From Microbacterium paraoxydans (lineage in GTDB: Bacteria > Actinomycetota > Actinomycetes > Actinomycetales > Microbacteriaceae): DNA of 64,000 nucleotides. Positions 7,753 through 17,600 of the stretch are shown one piece after another. Each line of letters opens with the position of its first letter. The first letter of the stretch is position 1. The stretch lies in assembly GCF_900105335.1 (NCBI RefSeq), contig NZ_LT629770.1, positions 1,364,001 through 1,428,000 of the forward strand, written 5' to 3'. The translations under genes were made by a program, and so were the position numbers. The notes beneath the pieces are model-generated. The model saw nothing but the letters and a program-made list of their open reading frames with translations. It ran no database searches and was not told the origin of the DNA.

Positions 7753-8820
7753 GTGAGCATCCCGCACGACCCCGCCATCCGGGGCTTCGCCAGTGACAAC
7801 TACTCCGGCATCCACCCCGAGGTCCTGGCGGCCCTCGCGGCCGCGAACGGGGGCCATCAGGTGGCCTACGGCGAGGATGCCTACACCGCCCGCCTGCAGG
7901 AGGTGTTCCAGGCACACTTCGGCGACACCGCCGCTGCGTACCCCGTGTTCAACGGCACCGGGGCGAACGTCACCGGCCTGCAGTCGATGCTGCCGCGCTG
8001 GGGGGCCGTGATCGCGGCCTCGACCGCGCACATCAACGTCGACGAGGGCGGAGCGCCGGAGAAGATCGGGGGCTTCAAGCTCCTCACCGTCCCCACCGAC
8101 GACGGCAAGCTCACCCCCGAGCTCATCGACCGCGAGGCCTGGGGCTGGGGCGACGAGCACCGCGCGCAGCCGCTCGTGGTCTCGATCACGCAGTCGACCG
8201 AGCTCGGCACGCTGTACACGGCGGAGGAGATCCGCACGATCGCGGATCACGTCCACGCGCGCGGCATGAAGCTGCACGTCGACGGCGCGCGCCTGTCGAA
8301 CGCGGCCGCCGCCCTCGATCTGCCGCTGCGGGCATTCACGACCGACGCCGGGGTGGACGTACTCACCTTCGGCGGCACGAAGAACGGCGCCATGCTCGGC
8401 GAGGCCATCGTCGTGCTGAACCCGGACGCCGCCGTGGGCCTCAACTACGCACGCAAGTTCAACATGCAGCTCTCGTCGAAGATGCGCTTCGTCTCGGCGC
8501 AGCTCATCGCACTGCTCGACGGCGACCTCTGGCTGCGCAACGCCCGGCACGCCAACGCCATGGCGGCCCGGCTCCGCGCGCGGATCGAGGACGGTCTCGC
8601 CGACGGATCGATCGTCGGGGTGGAGTTCACGCAGCCGACGCAGGCGAACGGCGTGTTCGCGACCCTGCCCGAGGGCGTCGCCGATCAGCTCCGCGACGTG
8701 TTCCGCTTCTACGACTGGGACGCCGCCCGCCGCGAGGTGCGCTGGATGTGCGGCTTCGACACCGAGGAGTCCGACGTCGACGCCTTCGTCGACGCGCTCG
8801 CCCGCCTCACCCGCCCCTGA
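7753..8820 (+). CDS. Low-specificity L-threonine aldolase
   Basis: This PLP enzyme cleaves threonine or allo-threonine to glycine and acetaldehyde. The 355-residue protein has the beta-eliminating lyase fold signature: SDNYSGIHPEV at the N terminus, HVDGARLSNA (PLP-contacting Asp) near 175-185, and GGTKNGAML holding the Schiff-base lysine near 210. The length matches the family. The GTG at 7753 follows TAGGCT by six bases, indicating a leaderless mRNA. It ends just before a palindromic element. Confidence 0.92.
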   Translation: MSIPHDPAIRGFASDNYSGIHPEVLAALAAANGGHQVAYGEDAYTARLQEVFQAHFGDTAAAYPVFNGTGANVTGLQSMLPRWGAVIAASTAHINVDEGGAPEKIGGFKLLTVPTDDGKLTPELIDREAWGWGDEHRAQPLVVSITQSTELGTLYTAEEIRTIADHVHARGMKLHVDGARLSNAAAALDLPLRAFTTDAGVDVLTFGGTKNGAMLGEAIVVLNPDAAVGLNYARKFNMQLSSKMRFVSAQLIALLDGDLWLRNARHANAMAARLRARIEDGLADGSIVGVEFTQPTQANGVFATLPEGVADQLRDVFRFYDWDAARREVRWMCGFDTEESDVDAFVDALARLTRP

Positions 8821-8823
8821 CGC

Positions 8824-8905
8824 GCCGAGACCCCGGGTTCGCGCCGAGACCCCGGGGCGCTCGCGGGTGTACGCCGGGGTATGGGCGGGAACCCGGGGTC
8901 TCGGC
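8824..8905. repeat. 82-bp nested palindrome, family A copy 1
   Basis: Perfect 17-base inverted arms GCCGAGACCCCGGGTTC (8824-8840) and its complement (8889-8905) enclose inner repeats of GACCCCGG / CCGGGGT. The same arm occurs at 10812-10828. It fills the gap between the convergent threonine aldolase and secreted-protein genes, so it may terminate both. Confidence 0.9.
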
Positions 8906-8915
8906 TGACGGAGGC

Positions 8916-10697
8916 CTACCGCTTCGACTTGCGGTAGCCCGCCTTGACGGCGGCGCTCTCGGTGGAGAAGCACGCCTCCGGCTTCGTCTTCGCGTAGTAC
9001 GCCCCGCTCCGCACGTGATAGATCATCGACTGCGCGTTGCCCTTGATGGGAGCCCACGCGGGGCAGTTCCAGGTCGAGATCGGCTTGGTGCGCCCCGGAT
9101 AGACGACGGCGGCCGTCCGAGCCGATGTGCGCGCGGCGGAGATGTAGCCGCTCTTCGTGCCGGTGACGCGAACCGTGATCCTCGCCTTCACCATCGCCGG
9201 GGTGACGACGAGCGTCGAGCCGGTCGCACGGGAGATGGCCCGGCCATTGAGGTACCACTGGTAGCTCAGCCGGGTGCCGCTGGTCCAGGTGTACGGCACG
9301 GCGGTGAGGCGAGAGCCAACGATCGCTGATCCGGTGATCCGAGGCGTCGGTGCGGACAGGATCCCCTTCACCGCGGCTGTCGGCTTCGAGCGCCGCGATG
9401 CGGCGGCGTACCCGGCTTTGGTCCCGGAGACGACGACGGTCACCGTCTTCACGGCGGCCGACGACGGGAGCGTGAACGAGGCTGCGGTGGCACGTGCGAC
9501 AGGGGCGCCGTTGATGTACCACTGATACGTCAGCCGTGTTCCCGCCGTCCAGATTCCGGTCCGGACTTTGAGGGTCTGCCCGACGGTCGGCGTACCGGTG
9601 ATCGACGGCGTCGGCGCGACGAGCGGGCGGAGCACGGCGGCCGTCGCCGCTGAGGCGACCGTCGCCGACGCGAAGGTGGCCTTCTTCCCGGTGACCTGAA
9701 CGGTGATGCGCGTCCCCGCCTGCGCTGTCGTCAGCGCGAGGGAGGAGGCTGTCGCCTTGGCGATCGCCTTTCCGTTCGCGTACCACTGGTAGCTGAGCGC
9801 GGCCCCCGCGGTCCAGGCCCCCGGGAGCGCTCGAAGGGTCTGCCCCACGACAGGCGTACCGCTGATCGTGGGCACCGAGGTCTCCATGCGGTGCAACGCC
9901 TCGAGTGCGGCATCGATCCCCGGCCGCGCCTCCCCTGCAGCCAGCACAAGCGGTCGAGCCTTCTCGAATCGAGGCGCGTCCTGCCACCACTCCGAGACCG
10001 CGCCCGCGACCGAGGACACGAAGGCGACGCGATACTCGCCCGCCGGCAGCCCGCCGACCGCGAAGGTACCGGCGTCCGTCACGACGTTGGCAGCGGAGAC
10101 CGCGGCACCGGCTCCGGCCACCGGGTAGACGGCGACGACGACCCGCTGCCCGGTGATGTCCACGCCCGTCGGCGCGGTGACGCGCCCGGAGACGAGGGCG
10201 GAGCGCTCGAGCACCACGTCACGCACGACCCCGTCGGGTCCCACGGACACGATCTCGCCGCTCTGCGGACCACCCTGATCGAAGACGGCGCGCCCTTCCG
10301 ACACCACGCCGAGGACGACGTCGCCCTGCGGGACGCGCAGGGAGTAAGACCCGTCGGTCACGGCGGCGGCCGCGAGCGGGGAACCGACGTCCGCCCCCGG
10401 CGCATAGGCCGCGACGAAAGTCCGCCCCATACTCAGATCGGTGCCGTCCGGGAACGTGACCCGTCCGGTGACGGTGGCGGTGCCCGCCGGATCCGCCTCA
10501 CCGGGATCGGCGGCAGCGACCCCCGCGGCCGCTTCCACCGCAGCGGGAAGCGCTTCAGCGACCCCGGGGAAGGCGGGGTCGGCGGCAGCCGTCGCAGTGG
10601 CGGGCGCCGCGACGAAGACGAGCCCGGAGGCGAGGAGCGCAACGGCGACCGTGACGGCCAGTGCGCGGAGGGTGCGGAGAGGAGCGGCGAACGCCAT
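8916..10697 (-). CDS. Secreted repeat protein with Ig-like modules and C-terminal sunset domain
   Basis: The 593-residue preprotein has a signal peptide (basic start, hydrophobic core to about residue 25, Ala-rich cleavage region). Two carboxypeptidase-regulatory-like beta modules follow (about 60-250). Then come three about 85-residue repeats sharing VGQTL, W-T-x-G, YQWY-x-NG and VTGTKxGY patterns, common in actinobacterial surface proteins. The last 50 residues (CPAWAPIKGN...YHVRSGAYYAKTKPEACF) match what is called the sunset domain. The ATG at 10697 is preceded by GAAGGA. It is probably extracellular or wall-associated; no enzyme motif is seen. It is bracketed by two copies of one palindromic element. 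Confidence 0.82.
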   Translation of the reverse strand: MAFAAPLRTLRALAVTVAVALLASGLVFVAAPATATAAADPAFPGVAEALPAAVEAAAGVAAADPGEADPAGTATVTGRVTFPDGTDLSMGRTFVAAYAPGADVGSPLAAAAVTDGSYSLRVPQGDVVLGVVSEGRAVFDQGGPQSGEIVSVGPDGVVRDVVLERSALVSGRVTAPTGVDITGQRVVVAVYPVAGAGAAVSAANVVTDAGTFAVGGLPAGEYRVAFVSSVAGAVSEWWQDAPRFEKARPLVLAAGEARPGIDAALEALHRMETSVPTISGTPVVGQTLRALPGAWTAGAALSYQWYANGKAIAKATASSLALTTAQAGTRITVQVTGKKATFASATVASAATAAVLRPLVAPTPSITGTPTVGQTLKVRTGIWTAGTRLTYQWYINGAPVARATAASFTLPSSAAVKTVTVVVSGTKAGYAAASRRSKPTAAVKGILSAPTPRITGSAIVGSRLTAVPYTWTSGTRLSYQWYLNGRAISRATGSTLVVTPAMVKARITVRVTGTKSGYISAARTSARTAAVVYPGRTKPISTWNCPAWAPIKGNAQSMIYHVRSGAYYAKTKPEACFSTESAAVKAGYRKSKR

Positions 10698-10811
10698 GGG
10701 CATCCTTCGGGACGGACGCGGTCGACGACCGCGAGGATCAGGGCGTTCTGAGCAGATCACCTTCGTCATGGATACAGGGTCCCTGGCTCGGAAGACAAGC
10801 CTTGACCGCGC

Positions 10812-10893
10812 GCCGAGACCCCGGGTTCTCGCCCAGACCCCGCACTATGCGCGCGCGGTAGCCGGGGTCTCGACTCGAACCCGGGGTCTCGGG
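10812..10893. repeat. 82-bp nested palindrome, family A copy 2
   Basis: The left arm (10812-10828) is identical to the 17-base arm at 8824-8840; the right arm (10877-10892) matches 16 of 17. Inner AGACCCC / GGGGTCT repeats make a second, nested hairpin. It lies between the NUDIX gene and the start of the secreted-protein gene. Confidence 0.9.
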
Positions 10894-10920
10894 GAGAAGT
10901 AGGAGGGAGAAGGACGAGCT

Positions 10921-11526
10921 TCAGCGAAGGAGGCCGAGGCTGGCGAGCGCGTGGCGGATGAGAGTGCCGCGGCCGCCCTCCATCTCGGCGGCGACGGCGT
11001 CGGAGGCGGCGGCCTCGGGCGAGAACCACGTCACCTCGAGGGCGTCCTGGCGCGGCTCGCACGTCCCGGTCACGGGCACCACGAAGGCGAGGGAGACGGC
11101 GTGCTGACGGTCGTCGTGATACGCGCTCACCCCCGGGATGGGGAAGTACTCTGCCACCGTGAACGGCAGCGGCTGCGGCGGCAGGAGCGGGAAGGCCATC
11201 GGCCCGAGGTCGTTCTCGACGTGGCGGAACAGCGCGTCGCGGATCGTCTCGCCGAAGCGCACGCGGCCCGAGACGATGGTGCGTGTGATCTCTCCGAGCG
11301 GGGTGGACCGCAGCAGCACGCCGATCTCGGTGACCTGACCGGAGCCGTCCGTGCGCACGGGGATCGCCTCGACGTAGAGCATCGGAAGGTGGCGCCGCGC
11401 CTCTTCCAGCTCGACGTCGCTCAGCCAGCCGGGGTTCGCATCCGGCACCGGCGGGTTCGCATCGCGGAACGAACCGAGGCCCTCGTCTTCGGGCTCCGGC
11501 TCCGGATCGGGTGTGCGCACCGCCAT
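10921..11526 (-). CDS. NUDIX family protein (DUF4916 type)
   Basis: The 201-residue protein has an N-terminal acidic Pro-rich segment and then a NUDIX-like domain: strands around MLYVEAIPVRTDGSGQVTEIGVLLRS and a box region GRVRFGETIRDALFRHVENDLG. The canonical GX5EX7REUXEEXGU box is strongly altered, as in DUF4916 proteins, so hydrolase activity is uncertain. The ATG at 11526 has an AAAGGAGGC site. It is divergent from the esterase gene. Confidence 0.8.
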   Translation of the reverse strand: MAVRTPDPEPEPEDEGLGSFRDANPPVPDANPGWLSDVELEEARRHLPMLYVEAIPVRTDGSGQVTEIGVLLRSTPLGEITRTIVSGRVRFGETIRDALFRHVENDLGPMAFPLLPPQPLPFTVAEYFPIPGVSAYHDDRQHAVSLAFVVPVTGTCEPRQDALEVTWFSPEAAASDAVAAEMEGGRGTLIRHALASLGLLR

Positions 11527-11591
11527 GCCTCCTTTCTACCAGCCGTCCTCGTCGATGGCAGCACCGGCGCGAGCCCTGGCAGGATGACGGT

Positions 11592-12272
11592 GTGACCGAG
11601 AACCTGACGATCGACGATGCGGCGACGCGCTGGTCGCGCACCGACCGCGCCGGGCTCCCGCTGCTCGTGCTGCTGCACGGGTACGGCGCCGACGAGCACG
11701 ACCTCTTCGGCCTCGTCCCGTATCTCCCCGCCGACGTCGCGGTGGCCTCCGTCGCCGCACCGCTGACTCCGCCGTGGCCGGCCCCCGGTCGCTCCTGGTA
11801 CCCGATCGAGGGGCTCGACGGACGCAGCTCCGCCGCCGTCACCCTCGCGGCGGAGGCGTTCCTGCGCTGGCTCGACGACGCCGCGGCGGACGCGCCGTCG
11901 GTGGCGCTGCTCGGGTTCTCCCAGGGCGCCGCGGTGTCGCTACAGGCCCTGCGGCTGGCCCCCGAACGGTTCGGCGCGGTCGTCGCGCTGAGCGGCTACG
12001 CCGCCCCGGACGCCCTTCCCGGCGATGCGCACCTCGCGGAGGTCAGCCCCCCGGTGTTCTGGGGCCGCGGTTCGCGCGACGACGTCATCCCCGCGCCGCT
12101 GATCGCCCACACGGCGCAATGGCTCCCCGCGCACACGTCCCTGTCCGGTCGCGTCTACAGCGGACTGACCCACAGCATCTCGGAGGAGGAGCTCGGCGAC
12201 GTGCACCGGTTCCTCACGACCTGGGTCGAGGGGATCGGCGCGGATCAGGCGGAGGGGTCCCGGCCGTCCTGA
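11592..12272 (+). CDS. Alpha/beta hydrolase, carboxylesterase/phospholipase type
   Basis: This 226-residue serine hydrolase has an LLHGYGADEHD oxyanion region, the nucleophile elbow GFSQG (S110), an acid residue in GRGSRDD (D163 or D164), and the His in GLTHSIS (H194). This set matches the Abhydrolase_2 carboxylesterase family, which acts on short esters or lysophospholipids. The GTG at 11592 is preferred because a CAGGAT box lies six bases before it and no coding similarity extends upstream. Its 3' end overlaps the convergent 90-residue gene by 28 bases. Confidence 0.88.
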   Translation: MTENLTIDDAATRWSRTDRAGLPLLVLLHGYGADEHDLFGLVPYLPADVAVASVAAPLTPPWPAPGRSWYPIEGLDGRSSAAVTLAAEAFLRWLDDAAADAPSVALLGFSQGAAVSLQALRLAPERFGAVVALSGYAAPDALPGDAHLAEVSPPVFWGRGSRDDVIPAPLIAHTAQWLPAHTSLSGRVYSGLTHSISEEELGDVHRFLTTWVEGIGADQAEGSRPS

Positions 12273-12517
12273 GCGCCGTCGGCGGAGTCCGATCCGGCGT
12301 CGTCGTCGTCCTCCGACCCTTTCTCGGCGCTGCCTCCCGATCCACGGAAGGCCACGGACAGCGCGATGCCGATCGAGACGCCGAAGACCAGGCCGAGCGC
12401 CCAGTTCTGCAACGCGACGCCCATGGAGACACCGATGGCGACGCCGAGCGCGAGACCGATGCCGAGGCCGGTCCTGGCGCGCATCTCCTCGGGACTGGGG
12501 TTCCGATCGTCTGACAT
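12245..12517 (-). CDS. Small two-helix membrane protein of unknown function
   Basis: This 90-residue protein has a polar start (MSDDRNPSPEEMRARTG), a Gly/Ala/Val-rich hydrophobic region (about 17-52) with glycine-zipper-like spacing, and an acidic Ser/Asp tail. It probably spans the membrane twice. I do not recognise a named family with certainty. The ATG at 12517 precedes a Gly-rich coding stretch with good third-position GC. The 3' end overlaps the esterase gene convergently. Confidence 0.7.
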   Translation of the reverse strand: MSDDRNPSPEEMRARTGLGIGLALGVAIGVSMGVALQNWALGLVFGVSIGIALSVAFRGSGGSAEKGSEDDDDAGSDSADGAQDGRDPSA

Positions 12518-12586
12518 GCCTCCACGGTACGAGCCGTCGCGCGGCCCCGCATCCCCCGCGCGACGGAGCGGCGACACGCCCGGGAG

Positions 12587-12615
12587 TTGCGCGGCGCGAC
12601 ACGCCCGGGTATCGT
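12587..12615 (+). promoter_or_regulatory. Candidate promoter with long leader for the ABC-F gene
   Basis: TTGCGC (12587-12592) and TATCGT (12610-12615) are 17 bases apart, giving a transcript with a leader of about 175 bases before the ABC-F ATG. An 11-codon frame (GTG at 12617, containing CPPC, stop at 12650-12652) lies at the very start of the leader. Long leaders with small ORFs control many antibiotic-resistance ABC-F genes, but attenuation here is unproven. An 11-base inverted repeat lies just upstream (12534-12544 / 12556-12566). Confidence 0.4.
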
Positions 12616-12798
12616 CGTGGCGTCCTGTCCGCCGTGTCTGGAAGTCCTTTGATCTGAATCGTCGCCTCCGCGCCCCTCTTCTCGCGCGCTGACCCGACGA
12701 TCGCCGACTCCCCGGCAGACGCCCTCCTCCGCTTCCGTGACTCCACGGTCCGAAGGGCTCGGTGTCAGTGCACCCTCGCACTCGACAGGAGACACCCC

Positions 12799-14481
12799 AT
12801 GTCACAGCCCTCTTCCTCGCACGCCGCCGTCGTCCTCGACCGCCTCTCCCTCACCTGGCCCGACGGCACGGTCGCCCTCGACGGCGTGTCCGGAGCCTTC
12901 GGCGCCGGGCGCACGGGACTGGTCGGCCGCAACGGCGCCGGCAAGTCCACGCTGCTCCGGCTGATCGCCGGGGAACTCTCCCCCACCTCCGGAACGCTCA
13001 GCACCTCGGGCGAGGTCGCCTTCCTCCCCCAGCAGCTCACGCTCGACGTGGACCGCCGGGTATCCGACCTCCTCGGGGTGACGGCCGCCCTCGATGCCGT
13101 GCGGGCCATCACCGCCGGTGACGTCGACCCCGCGCACTTCGACGCGGTCGGCGACGACTGGGACATCGAGGCGCGGGCGGAGGCCTCCCTCGCGGAGGCC
13201 GGGCTCGCCCCCGCGTTCCTCGACCGCACGGTCGGCGAGCTGTCCGGAGGGGAGGCCGTGCTCGTCGCGATCGCCGGCATCCGGCTGCGGCGGGCTCCCC
13301 TCACCCTCCTCGACGAGCCGACGAACAATCTCGACCGTGACGCCAGGGCGGCCCTCGCCGCGATGGTGCAGTCGTGGAAGGGCACGCTCATCGTCGTGAG
13401 CCATGACCTCGCTCTGCTCGAGCTCATGGACGACACCGCCGAGCTGTACGGACGGAACCTCTCCGTGTTCGGCGGCCCCTACTCCGAGTGGCGCGCCTGG
13501 CTGGACGCGGAGCAGGACGCGGCGAAGCAGGCCGAGGTCGCCGCCGCCCAGGTGCTCCGCAAGGAGAAGCGCCAGCGGATCGAGGCCGAGGTCAAGCTCG
13601 CTCACCGGGCCCGGACCGCCAAGAAGGCCGAGGTCGAGAAGCGCGTCCCGAAGATCGTCGCGCACGGTCGCAAGATGGCCGCCGAGGTGTCCGCGGGGAG
13701 GCTGCGCACCGAGGTCGGCGCGAAGGAGGACGCGGCGCGCGCGGCACACGATGCCGCGGGACGGCGGGTCCGTTCCGACGCCTCGATGAAGATCGAGCTT
13801 CCGGACCCCGACGTGTCGCGGAGCCGCCGGATCGCCGAGCTCGGCGGACCGGAGCGGTCATGGGTGATCCAGGGCCCGGAGCGCGTGGCCCTCGTCGGAC
13901 GCAACGGCGCCGGCAAGACGACCCTGCTGGAGCGGCTGGTCGACGGGGCCGTTCACAACTCAGGACAAGAGGCGCCGGAACGTCCGAATCCGACGCTGAA
14001 GGCGGAGATCGGGCGCGATCTCCTGAGTTGTGAACGGCCGGAGCTCCGGGCGGAGGCGCTCACTGACCGGATCGGCTACCTCCCGCAGCGCGTCGACGGT
14101 CTCGACGAGAGCCTGTCCGCCTTCGCGAACGTGGCCGTCGCGGCACCGCAGGTCCCGGAGAAGGAGCTCCGCAACCGGCTCGCGCGGTTCCTCATCCGGG
14201 GCGGGACGGCCGACCGTCCGGTGTCCGCGCTGTCCGGCGGGGAGAGGTTCCGGGTCGCTCTGGCCCGGCTGCTCCTCACGGATCCGGCTCCGCACCTCGT
14301 CGTCCTCGACGAGCCGACGAACAACCTCGATCTCGACACGGTCGACCAGCTCGTCGAGGCGCTGCGGGCCTACCGCGGGGCGGTGCTCGTGGTGAGTCAC
14401 GACGACGCCTTCCTCTCCCGACTCGACCTCGACCTCACGCTCGAGATCGACGCGGACGGCGTGCTGCAGGAGGTCGTGTGA
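12799..14481 (+). CDS. ABC-F family ATPase
   Basis: This 560-residue soluble protein has two ABC domains: Walker [10 protein letters not shown] near residue 45 and GRNGAGKTT near 370, signatures [11 protein letters not shown] and [11 protein letters not shown], and Walker [11 protein letters not shown] / [10 protein letters not shown]. The charged helical linker (about 235-330) lies between them. There are no membrane segments, so it is an ABC-F ribosome-acting protein (antibiotic protection or translation factor) and not a transporter. A 93-base palindrome (13947-14039) is inserted in frame just after the second Walker A helix, adding about 31 residues. The ATG follows ACAGGAGAC. Which drug, if any, is unknown. 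Confidence 0.92.
   Translation: MSQPSSSHAAVVLDRLSLTWPDGTVALDGVSGAFGAGRTGLVGRNGAGKSTLLRLIAGELSPTSGTLSTSGEVAFLPQQLTLDVDRRVSDLLGVTAALDAVRAITAGDVDPAHFDAVGDDWDIEARAEASLAEAGLAPAFLDRTVGELSGGEAVLVAIAGIRLRRAPLTLLDEPTNNLDRDARAALAAMVQSWKGTLIVVSHDLALLELMDDTAELYGRNLSVFGGPYSEWRAWLDAEQDAAKQAEVAAAQVLRKEKRQRIEAEVKLAHRARTAKKAEVEKRVPKIVAHGRKMAAEVSAGRLRTEVGAKEDAARAAHDAAGRRVRSDASMKIELPDPDVSRSRRIAELGGPERSWVIQGPERVALVGRNGAGKTTLLERLVDGAVHNSGQEAPERPNPTLKAEIGRDLLSCERPELRAEALTDRIGYLPQRVDGLDESLSAFANVAVAAPQVPEKELRNRLARFLIRGGTADRPVSALSGGERFRVALARLLLTDPAPHLVVLDEPTNNLDLDTVDQLVEALRAYRGAVLVVSHDDAFLSRLDLDLTLEIDADGVLQEVV
13947..14039. repeat. 93-bp palindromic element inside the ABC-F gene, family B copy 1
   Basis: Perfect 19-base arms (13947-13965 and 14021-14039; core GTTCACAACTCAGGA and its complement) flank a 55-base centre. 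The element is exactly 31 codons long and leaves the frame open. It encodes AVHNSG at its start. A second copy lies in the amidohydrolase gene at 55318-55409 and is read in the same frame. Confidence 0.9.
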
Positions 14482-14489
14482 CCTCGTCA

Positions 14490-14580
14490 CCTCTCCCGCC
14501 CGCACGACCCTTGTCCGCCCGCACGACCGGAACCACGGTTCGGTCGTGCGGGCGGGACCGGGTCGTGCGGGCGGGAGAGG
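14490..14580. repeat. 91-bp doubly nested palindrome, family C
   Basis: Outer arms of 21 perfect bases (14490-14510 and 14560-14580; core CCCGCCCGCACGACCC) enclose a second near-perfect hairpin with the same CCGCCCGCACGACC core. It fills the gap between the ABC-F gene and the helicase. It may terminate the ABC-F transcript. Its architecture equals that of families A and B. Confidence 0.9.
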
Positions 14581-14631
14581 GGGCTGTCAAGGTCCGGGCC
14601 GGATGTCGGTGGGGTCGGGAATGATGGAGGC

Positions 14632-17600
14632 ATGAGCGACGTGCTCGACCGCTTCACCCCGGCCACACAGGACTGGTTCCGGGGTGCCTTCACCGCACCC
14701 ACGCCGGCGCAGGCGGGCGCGTGGGAGGCGATCTCCGCCGGCAAGCACGCCCTCGTCGTCGCTCCGACCGGTTCCGGCAAGACGCTGTCGGCGTTCCTCT
14801 GGGCCATCGACAGCGTGTTCCGCGAGCGCGCCGCCCTCCCGGAGGAGCCGAAGAAGGACGGGTCCCGCACGCGGATCCTCTACATCTCCCCGCTCAAGGC
14901 CCTCGGTGTGGACGTGGAGCGCAACCTGCGCTCGCCCCTCATCGGCATCGGGCAGTCCGCGCGGCGGCTCGGTCTCACCGCCCCCGGCATCACCGTGGGC
15001 GTCCGCTCGGGAGACACCACGTCGAGCGATCGCCGCAAACTAGTATCCGATCCGCCCGACATCCTCATCACGACCCCCGAGTCGCTGTACCTCATGCTCA
15101 CGAGCCGGGCCGGCGACACCCTGCGCGACGTGCACACGGTCATCATCGACGAGGTGCACGCGGTCGCCGCCACCAAGCGCGGCGCGCACCTCGCGGTGAG
15201 CCTGGAGCGCCTCGACGCCCTCCGCCGCTCCCACGGCGCGGAGACCGCAGCGCAGCGCATCGGCCTCTCGGCCACCGTCCGCCCGATCGACGAGGTCGCG
15301 CGGTTCCTCGGCGGCGCCGACCCGGTCGAGATCGTCGCTCCCCCGGCATCGAAGACCTTCGAGCTCGGCGTCGTCGTGCCGATGGACGACATGACCAACC
15401 CGCCACCCCCGCCCGGGGCGCCGCCGGAGGCCCCGGGGATCGATGCGGAGTACACCGAGGTCACCGGCTCGGTGTGGCCGCACGTCGAGGAGGCGATCGT
15501 CGACCGCATCCTCCAGAACAACTCCACCATCGTCTTCGCGAACTCCCGCCGCCTCGCCGAACGGCTGACCGGACGGCTGAACGAGATCTATGCGGAGCGG
15601 ATCGGGGTCGCGCTTCCGGAGCCGGCCGTGCCCGCCGCGATGATGGCGCAGGCGGGAACCACCGCGGGCGCCGATCCGGTGCTCGCCAAGGCCCACCACG
15701 GCTCGGTGTCGAAAGAACAGCGCGCGCAGGTCGAGGAGGAGCTGAAGTCGGGGGTGCTCCGGTGCGTCGTCGCCACGAGCAGCCTGGAGCTCGGCATCGA
15801 CATGGGTGCCGTCGACCTCGTGATCCAGGTCGAGGCGCCGCCGTCCGCGGCCTCCGGACTCCAGCGCGTGGGTCGCGCTGGACATCAGGTCGGCGAGATC
15901 AGCCGCGCGGCCCTGTTCCCGAAGCACCGCGGCGACGTGCTGCACACCGCGATCGTGACGGAGCGGATGCTGGCGGGGAAGATCGAGGCCATCCAGGTGC
16001 CGCGGAACCCGCTCGACATCCTCGCCCAGCAGACCGTCGCGGCCAGCGCCCTCGGCGCCATCAGCGTCGAGGAGTGGTTCGAGACCGTCCGCCGGTCCGC
16101 CCCGTTCCAGTCGCTCCCCCGCTCCGCGTACGAGGCCACCCTCGACCTGCTGGCCGGCCGCTTCCCCTCCGACGAGTTCGCCGAGCTGCGGCCGCGCCTC
16201 GTCTGGGATCGCGATGCCGGCACGCTCACCGGCCGCCCGGGGGCACAGCGGATCGCGGTCACGAGCGGCGGCACCATCCCCGACCGCGGCCTCTTCGGCG
16301 TCTTCGTGGCGGGCGAGTCCACGGGTGCCCGCGTGGGCGAGCTCGACGAGGAGATGGTCTACGAGTCCCGCGTCGGCGACGTGTTCACCCTGGGCACCAC
16401 GAGCTGGCGCATCGCCGAGATCACCCACGACCGCGTCAACGTCATCCCCGCCTACGGCCAGCCGGGCAAGGTGCCGTTCTGGCACGGCGACGGCATCGGC
16501 CGCCCGTTCGAGCTGGGCGAGGCGCTCGGGACGTTCTCCCGCGAGGTGTCCGCCGCGAAGCCGGAGAAGGCGGAGCAGCGTCTCATCGCAGCCGGGCTCG
16601 ACGAGCAGGCGCGGGCCAATCTCCTCGCGCATCTCTCCGAGCAGCGGGAGGCCACGGGCACCCTGCCGACGGACCGCACGCTCACCGTGGAGCGCGGACA
16701 CGACGAGGTCGGCGACTGGCGGGTCATCCTGCATTCCCCGTACGGCATGAAGGTGCATGCGCCCTGGGCGCTCGCGATCAATGCGCGCGTGCGGGAGCGT
16801 CTCGGCGTCGAGGGCTCCGCGGTGGCGAGCGACGACGGCATCATCGTGCGCATCCCCGACGCCGAGTCGGAGCCGCCCGGTGCGGAGCTCTTCGTGTTCG
16901 ATCCGGACGAGCTGGAGCAGCTCGTCACGCAGGAGGTCGGCGGCTCGGCGCTGTTCGCCTCGCGGTTCCGCGAGTGCGCCGCGCGGGCGCTGCTCATGCC
17001 CCGCACGAACCCCAACCGCCGCACGCCGCTCTGGCAGCAGCGCCAGCGCTCGGCCCAGCTCCTCGAGGTCGCCCGCCGGCATCCCACCTTCCCCGTGATC
17101 CTGGAGACCCTGCGCGAGGTGCTTCAGGACGTCTACGACCTGCCGTCGCTCCGGAAGCTCGCGACCAGCATCGCCGACCGCCGCATCCGCCTCGTCGAGA
17201 CCCAGCCGGGGCAGCCGTCGCCGTTCGCGCGCGACCTCCTCTTCGGCTACGTCGGCGCGTTCATGTACGAGGGCGACTCGCCGCTGGCCGAGCGCCGAGC
17301 GGCCGCCCTGTCCGTCGATCCCGCACTGCTGGGCGAGCTGCTGGGCACGGTCGAGCTGCGCGAGCTCCTCGACCCCGACGTCATCGCGCAGTTCGAGCGC
17401 GAGGCCCAGCGCCTCGACCCGGAGCGTCGGGCGCGCGGCGTGGAGGGCGTCGCCGACCTGCTCCGGCTGCTCGGCCCGCTCGACGCCGACGAGGTGGCGG
17501 CACGCCTCGATCCGGAGTCCACCGGCGGAGCGACCGCGGCGACGCTGCTCGACGACCTCGTGACCGCGCGGCGGGCCATCCCCGTCACTATCGCCGGGGT

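Noticed and set aside
6259..9990. A 1243-codon open frame on the minus strand
   Set aside because: Only its last part (to about 7692) is the MFS gene. The upstream part is antisense to the threonine aldolase and out of frame with the secreted-protein gene, has Arg/Asp/Gly-rich GC-shadow composition, and no ribosome site.
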